A stretch of DNA of 9,279 nt from Oscillibacter sp. (GTDB lineage Bacteria > Bacillota > Clostridia > Oscillospirales > Oscillospiraceae): positions 1 to 9,279 of the forward strand of contig JAHHSB010000045.1 in NCBI GenBank assembly GCA_020025415.1, written 5' to 3'. Each line of letters starts with the position of its first letter. The first letter of the stretch is position 1. The position numbers and the translations under genes are program-made. The notes below the pieces were generated by a model that saw only the letters and a program-made list of their open reading frames with translations, had not been told where the DNA came from and searched no databases. Below, piece by piece: positions 6,316-9,279 of this stretch.

Positions 6316-7894
6316 ACTCGCCCACCTCCGTTAGTTTTTTCAAAAGCGTGGTAATCTCCCGGTTCTTGAACTGGAAGCTGGCCTTGTTGGCAATGAACCG
6401 GGCGGAGATAGGCATAAACTCCGTGAGCACCTTCAGCTGGTTTTCCCGCAGCGTAGTACCCGTCTCCACAATATCCACGATCACGTCGCTCAGCCCCAGG
6501 ATGGGCGCCAGCTCGATGGAGCCGTTGAGCCTGATAATCTCGATGTCCCGTCCCTGGCCGGCGTAATAGCGCTTGGCGATCTCCACAAACTTGGTTGCCA
6601 CCCGCAGGCTTCGGCCCAGGTCCTCCTCAAAATTCTCCGGCCCGGCCACGCACATCCGGCACCGGCCCAGGCCGGTATCCAGCAGCTCATAGACGTCGGC
6701 CCCGGACTCTTCCAGGATATCCTTGCCCACGATGCCAATGTCCGCCGCCCCATGCTCCACATAAATGGCCACGTCGCTGGGCTTGACCAAGAAGAAGCGG
6801 ATGCCCGCCTTGGGGTTTTCCACCACCAGCTTGCGGGAGTCGTTGTAATTTCCCGGACAGCCGTAGCCCACGCCGGCAAGCAGGTCATAGACCTTGTCGC
6901 CCAGGCGGCCCTTTGGCAGCGCCACGTTGAGCATTTTCACTCCGTCGGGGCGCCGGTCATCCGCTCCGGGAACAAGCCGCTCCAGCTCATCTAAGTACAG
7001 GGCAAAGCCCACCGCCCGGGCGCCGGGGTGGAACTGCTCCAGCAGCGGGTCATAACGCCCGCCCTTGAGCACCGCCCGGGGCAGTCCGGCCAGATACCCC
7101 TGAATCACCAGGCCGTTATAGTAGTCCAAATCATTGACCAGCGACAGATCCAGCTTCAGCTTCTCCGCCCGGCCCTGGTCCTCCAGCGCCTGACAGACGG
7201 TGCGCAGCTCACTAAGGGCGGCGCCCATACCGGCGTTGAGCGCCAATGGCTCCGCCCCGGCCAGCACCGTCTTCCACGGGCCCGCCAAGCGCAGCAGGCG
7301 GCTGAGGGCATCAGTCCCCCGGGGGGAGAGGCCGGCCTTCGCGCACAGGCGGCGCAGCTCATGCGCGTTCTTGCCCCGAATACACTCCAGCAGCCCCGAA
7401 CGGATGCTCTCCGGCGCGCCTACCGCGTCCAGCAGCCCGGAAACGAAGCCCATGTGGCTGAGCTCCAGCATAGAGTCGGCCCCGGTGAGGTCCAGACTCT
7501 CCTGGGCCAGCTCCACCACCTGGATCATGTCCGCATCGTCCACCCGGCCGATGCACTCCAGGCCCATCTGACTGATCTCCCGGAAGGTATGGCTCTCCAG
7601 ACTGGGCCGGTAGACGTTCTCGGCGTAATAGTAGCGGGCGCACCCCCCCTCTTCCAGCCGGGCGTTCTTGGCGATGGACAGCGTCACATCCGGCTTCATG
7701 GCCAGCAGCCGGCCGTCCAGGTCCGTAAAGGTGATGACCTGCTCACTGGCTAGAAACCGCCGGTTTTCCTGATACAGGCCGTATTCTTCAAAGCGGCCCA
7801 TCCGGTATTTCCGGTAGCCGGATTGTTCATACAGCACCCGCAGCTGCAGTGACATCCGCTCCTGCGGTCTGAGCATCTCCAGATTCAGTTCCAT
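6299..7894 (-). CDS. hisZG: Fused ATP phosphoribosyltransferase: HisZ regulatory domain + HisG catalytic domain
   Basis: This is the committed step of the pathway: ATP + PRPP to PR-ATP. In most bacteria with short HisG, a separate HisZ (a histidyl-tRNA-synthetase paralogue) forms a hetero-octamer with HisG and mediates histidine feedback; here both lie in one 531-residue ORF. Residues 1 to about 308 are HisZ-like: MKPDVTLSIAKN (66-77), YYYAENVYRP (88-97), FREISQMGLECIG (104-116), the HisRS-like NDLDYYNGLVIQGY (254-267) and GGRYDPLLEQFH (278-289). The HisRS motif usually has an Arg before the GLDYY-type sequence; here it is N254, fitting a non-synthetase. Residues 321-531 are a short-form HisG: ALPKGRL (325-331), KPSDVAIYVEHGAADIGIVG (371-390) and the PRPP-loop motif DIVETGTTLREN (474-485). 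The linker is only about 12 residues. The ATG at 7894 has GGAGG 6 nt upstream. It is the first gene of the operon, next to the promoter. Confidence 0.95.
   Translation of the reverse strand: MELNLEMLRPQERMSLQLRVLYEQSGYRKYRMGRFEEYGLYQENRRFLASEQVITFTDLDGRLLAMKPDVTLSIAKNARLEEGGCARYYYAENVYRPSLESHTFREISQMGLECIGRVDDADMIQVVELAQESLDLTGADSMLELSHMGFVSGLLDAVGAPESIRSGLLECIRGKNAHELRRLCAKAGLSPRGTDALSRLLRLAGPWKTVLAGAEPLALNAGMGAALSELRTVCQALEDQGRAEKLKLDLSLVNDLDYYNGLVIQGYLAGLPRAVLKGGRYDPLLEQFHPGARAVGFALYLDELERLVPGADDRRPDGVKMLNVALPKGRLGDKVYDLLAGVGYGCPGNYNDSRKLVVENPKAGIRFFLVKPSDVAIYVEHGAADIGIVGKDILEESGADVYELLDTGLGRCRMCVAGPENFEEDLGRSLRVATKFVEIAKRYYAGQGRDIEIIRLNGSIELAPILGLSDVIVDIVETGTTLRENQLKVLTEFMPISARFIANKASFQFKNREITTLLKKLTEVGECDQAL
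6932..6943 (-). promoter_or_regulatory. Possible internal ribosome binding site and start for stand-alone HisG
   Basis: Exactly at the domain junction of the fusion, GGAG (6943-6940) lies 5 nt before an in-frame ATG (6934-6932). The protein from there (MLNVALPKGRL...) has the N-terminus and length (211 residues) expected of an ordinary short HisG. In another frame a TGA (6939-6937) lies two bases before this ATG, as would be seen at a normal hisZ-hisG gene junction. This could allow extra free HisG to be made, or may simply be a relic of two ancestral genes. The SD is only four bases of match, so use is uncertain. Confidence 0.4.
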
Positions 7895-7910
7895 GGGATC
7901 CCTCCGCCCC

Positions 7911-7956
7911 GCACCCTGGCCGGGTGCCTGTTGTTCTCCCGGCAGCGCCCGCCGGG
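7911..7956 (-). promoter_or_regulatory. his operon leader with alternative hairpins
   Basis: The predicted leader mRNA (about 70 nt from the promoter to the hisZG ATG) contains two hairpins. One is CCCGGC (7956-7951) with GCCGGG (7943-7938), 7-nt loop. The other is GCACCC (7927-7922) with GGGTGC (7916-7911), 5-nt loop. A second CCCGGC at 7924-7919, overlapping the second stem, can pair with the same GCCGGG, so the two arrangements exclude each other. The second hairpin ends 5 nt before the GGAGG SD (7905-7901). There is no U-run, no leader peptide start and no run of His codons, so this is not a standard attenuator. It is also too short and lacks the layout of a T-box. A translational effect is possible but unproven. 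Confidence 0.4.
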
Positions 7957-7971
7957 GAATTGGTTGCTCTT

Positions 7972-8000
7972 ACTATACTTTATTTTGCTAATGTTGTAAA
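7972..8000 (-). promoter_or_regulatory. Sigma-A/sigma-70 type promoter of the his operon
   Basis: On the minus strand TTTACA (8000-7995) and TATAGT (7977-7972) each match the -35 and -10 consensus at 5 of 6 positions and are separated by exactly 17 bp. The start of transcription would fall near 7965, giving a leader of about 70 nt. The promoter sits in a strikingly AT-rich island (about 7965-8040) in otherwise GC-rich DNA; the A/T tracts at about 8014-8036 resemble an UP element. The sequence ATTAGC occurs twice in the same orientation, at 8016-8011 (upstream of the -35) and 7992-7987 (in the spacer), a possible operator. Confidence 0.8.
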
Positions 8001-8037
8001 CCGGTAACTCGCTAATAAAATAAATTTTTTTGTTTGC

Positions 8038-8064
8038 ACAAAAGCTGCCGGGCCGTCGGCCGGC
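8038..8064 (-). terminator. Weak intrinsic terminator candidate after the phosphatase-GNAT gene
   Basis: About 30 nt after the TAA of the upstream gene, the minus strand can fold GCCGGCC/GGCCCGGC (8064-8047, one bulged base, 3-nt loop), followed by AGC and TTTT. The U-run is short, so termination efficiency is doubtful. An overlapping perfect 14-nt palindrome (8055-8068, GTCGGCCGGCCGAC) offers an alternative fold. Confidence 0.35.
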
Positions 8065-8094
8065 CGACTTGGGCAAAATAGCGGCGCGGACCCT

Positions 8095-9216
8095 TTACAG
8101 GGGAGCAAAGCCAATGGACTTTTCCAGGATCAGCCGGCCGCTGCCATCCTCCCCAGCGGGAGCAAAGCCGTAGGCTGAGAAAAAGCGGGCGGCCGCCTGA
8201 TTGCCCCGGCCTAGGCGCAGACGCAGCCGCTCCCGGCCCAGGGGGCGGTAATAGCGCACCGCCTGGCCCAGCAGCTGGATGCCCAGGCCCTGCCCCCGGA
8301 AGGGCCGGTCCATGCAGTACAGCGAGATCCAGCCGCAGCCCTCCTCCGCCTCCTTGTCCGGGTGGAGCTGAATGAGGCCCACCGGGGTCTCTCCGGCGAT
8401 AGCCGCCAGGGTGGGCCGCTGCCCGGCCTCCCGCTTCAGCAGTGCCGGGTCATAGGGCTGGGCCGTGCCGCAGCTGGCCCAGTCAGCGCCCACACACGAA
8501 GCCATCCACTCGGACAGTGCCGCCCCCTCCATCGGCTGGAAATAAAGGCCCGGCTCCAGGGCGTTAGCCCGGCGGTTGGCCGTCTTTTTCCCAAAGATGG
8601 ACAGCCCGCCAGCCAGGTGGGTATTGTCGTCCCGGAACACCACCCGGAACTGATCCCCCTCCGCCTCCACCAGCGACACGCCTGTGTTGTCCCCGTGGGG
8701 GGTCTTGCCGATCTCCTCCATGGAAAAGCCCTGCAGCGTCCCCAGCAGGATCCGCAGCGCGCAGCCGTGGGACACGATGGCCACGGTCCTGTCCGGGTTC
8801 TCCGCCACGATCTCCCTAAGCGCATGGAGCATCCGCTCCCGCACGGCATAGGGGCTCTCCGCCCCGGCCACCTGCCAGCGCTCCAGGTGGTGGGTGAAGT
8901 TCACCAGCTGCTCCGGCTCGGTCCGCTCGATCTCGCCCCAGGTCTTTTCTTCCCACTCCCCGATGCAGATCTCCCGCAGGTCCTGCCGCCGGTGCAGGGG
9001 CAGCCCCTTGGGACGGCTGACGGCACAGGCGGTGGCGCTGGCCCGGTACAGGTCGCTGGCATAAACCGCGTCCACAGGGACGTCCTGGAAGCGCGCCTCC
9101 AGCGCCTGGACCTGCTGCTGGCCCCGCTGTGTCAAAATACTGTTGTACTGTCCCTGGGCCACCCGGTACAGGTTGCCCTCCGCCTCCGCGTGGCGGATCA
9201 AATACACCCTGGTCAT
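8095..9216 (-). CDS. Two-domain protein: histidine phosphatase (PGM-like) + GNAT N-acetyltransferase
   Basis: This 373-residue predicted cytoplasmic protein joins two enzyme domains. Residues 1 to about 195 are a histidine-phosphatase-superfamily domain: YLIRHAEAEGN (5-14, phospho-acceptor H9 with R8), R58 in SDLYRAS, E82 and E87 in LREICIGEWEE, and the second catalytic H150 in IVSHGCALR. Residues about 220-373 are a GNAT fold, with the acetyl-CoA pyrophosphate loop FRGQGLGIQLL (306-316) and the typical NQAAARFFSAYGF (339-351). Neither substrate can be told from sequence. The gene is not part of the his operon: about 200 nt, a weak terminator and a strong promoter lie between them. The ATG at 9216 is chosen because AAGGAGG lies 5 nt upstream and the phosphatase N-terminus follows at once; an in-frame TTG at 9231 would put that SD inside the coding region. 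The family name is secure, the biological role unknown. Confidence 0.9.
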   Translation of the reverse strand: MTRVYLIRHAEAEGNLYRVAQGQYNSILTQRGQQQVQALEARFQDVPVDAVYASDLYRASATACAVSRPKGLPLHRRQDLREICIGEWEEKTWGEIERTEPEQLVNFTHHLERWQVAGAESPYAVRERMLHALREIVAENPDRTVAIVSHGCALRILLGTLQGFSMEEIGKTPHGDNTGVSLVEAEGDQFRVVFRDDNTHLAGGLSIFGKKTANRRANALEPGLYFQPMEGAALSEWMASCVGADWASCGTAQPYDPALLKREAGQRPTLAAIAGETPVGLIQLHPDKEAEEGCGWISLYCMDRPFRGQGLGIQLLGQAVRYYRPLGRERLRLRLGRGNQAAARFFSAYGFAPAGEDGSGRLILEKSIGFAPL

Positions 9217-9232
9217 GCTCTCCTCCTTCAAG

Positions 9233-9253
9233 CCCGGAAGCCTCTGTTCCGGG
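9233..9253 (-). promoter_or_regulatory. Hairpin in the 5' leader of the phosphatase-GNAT gene
   Basis: A perfect 7-bp inverted repeat, CCCGGAA/TTCCGGG with a 7-nt loop, lies just upstream of the AAGGAGG site. Further upstream the sequence turns AT-rich (9256-9279) and contains a possible -10 element, TATACG (9261-9256), but the matching -35 would fall outside the window. The hairpin might stabilise the mRNA or affect initiation; there is no direct evidence. Confidence 0.3.
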
Positions 9254-9279
9254 TGCGTATATTTGTACTAATTTTATAT

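Noticed and set aside
7028..7753. 241-codon plus-strand frame opposite the HisZ domain
   Set aside because: Antisense shadow with Gln/Leu/Arg-rich composition; the minus-strand frame carries the HisZ motifs.
7895..7970. T-box riboswitch or His-codon attenuator upstream of hisZG
   Set aside because: The leader is only about 70 nt, has no ATG/GTG-led peptide with His codons, no terminator with a U-run and no room for the T-box stem I and antiterminator layout.
7885..8076. 63-codon minus-strand frame across the his promoter and leader
   Set aside because: It runs through the promoter, both leader hairpins and the hisZG start, and its sequence changes composition with the AT-rich island; it looks like untranslated DNA.
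9217..9231. TTG start at 9231 for the phosphatase-GNAT gene
   Set aside because: The AAGGAGG site that serves the ATG at 9216 would become coding sequence, and the phosphatase fold begins directly at that ATG.
1..9279. CRISPR arrays, insertion sequences, tRNA or rRNA genes, phage or defence genes
   Set aside because: No spaced repeat array, terminal inverted repeats with transposase, or RNA-gene signature was seen. The content is housekeeping amino-acid biosynthesis plus one two-domain enzyme.

Overview
This 9.3-kb window is almost entirely a histidine biosynthesis operon, read on the minus strand (right to left). It is one unbroken, tightly packed series: a hisZ-hisG fusion, hisD, hisC, hisB, hisH, a candidate 40-codon small gene, hisA, hisF, hisIE and the 5' part of a PHP-type histidinol-phosphatase gene (hisJ/hisK) cut by the left edge. 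Together these encode every enzyme activity from ATP + PRPP to L-histidine. Upstream, on the same strand, is a separate gene for a two-domain protein: a histidine-phosphatase (phosphoglycerate-mutase-like) domain joined to a GNAT acetyltransferase domain.

The DNA is visibly GC-rich. Strong GGAGG-type Shine-Dalgarno (SD) sites precede nearly every gene, and GTG starts are used for hisD, hisF and probably the small ORF. A short-form HisG with a HisZ partner, a stand-alone IGPD-only HisB, a fused HisIE and a PHP-type phosphatase together suggest a GC-rich Firmicute, probably a clostridial gut bacterium of the Oscillospirales (Flavonifractor/Intestinimonas type). That placement is inference; no rRNA or other taxonomic marker is present.

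Layout, left to right. 1-368: partial hisJ. 365-1000: hisIE. 1016-1771: hisF. 1785-2501: hisA. 2502-2699: the only large gap inside the operon (198 nt), holding a 40-codon ORF with its own SD and two GC-rich hairpins. 2700-3311: hisH. 3345-3932: hisB. 3939-5018: hisC. 5029-6315: hisD. 6299-7894: hisZG. 7895-8094: a 200-nt control region with a near-consensus sigma-A promoter, a roughly 70-nt leader with mutually exclusive hairpins, and a weak terminator for the upstream gene. 8095-9216: phosphatase-GNAT gene. 9217-9279: its 5' leader, with a hairpin.

How the genes work together. HisZG condenses ATP with PRPP. HisE and HisI (one polypeptide) hydrolyse and open the product. HisA isomerises it. 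HisH supplies ammonia to HisF, which makes imidazole glycerol phosphate. HisB dehydrates it, HisC transaminates it, HisJ removes the phosphate and HisD oxidises histidinol twice to histidine. Several stop codons overlap the next gene's SD or start codon, so translational coupling is likely. I see no mobile element, CRISPR array, tRNA or rRNA. The points most worth a second look are the HisZ-HisG fusion with a relic-like internal ribosome site, the small ORF and hairpins between hisH and hisA, and the switch-like leader.
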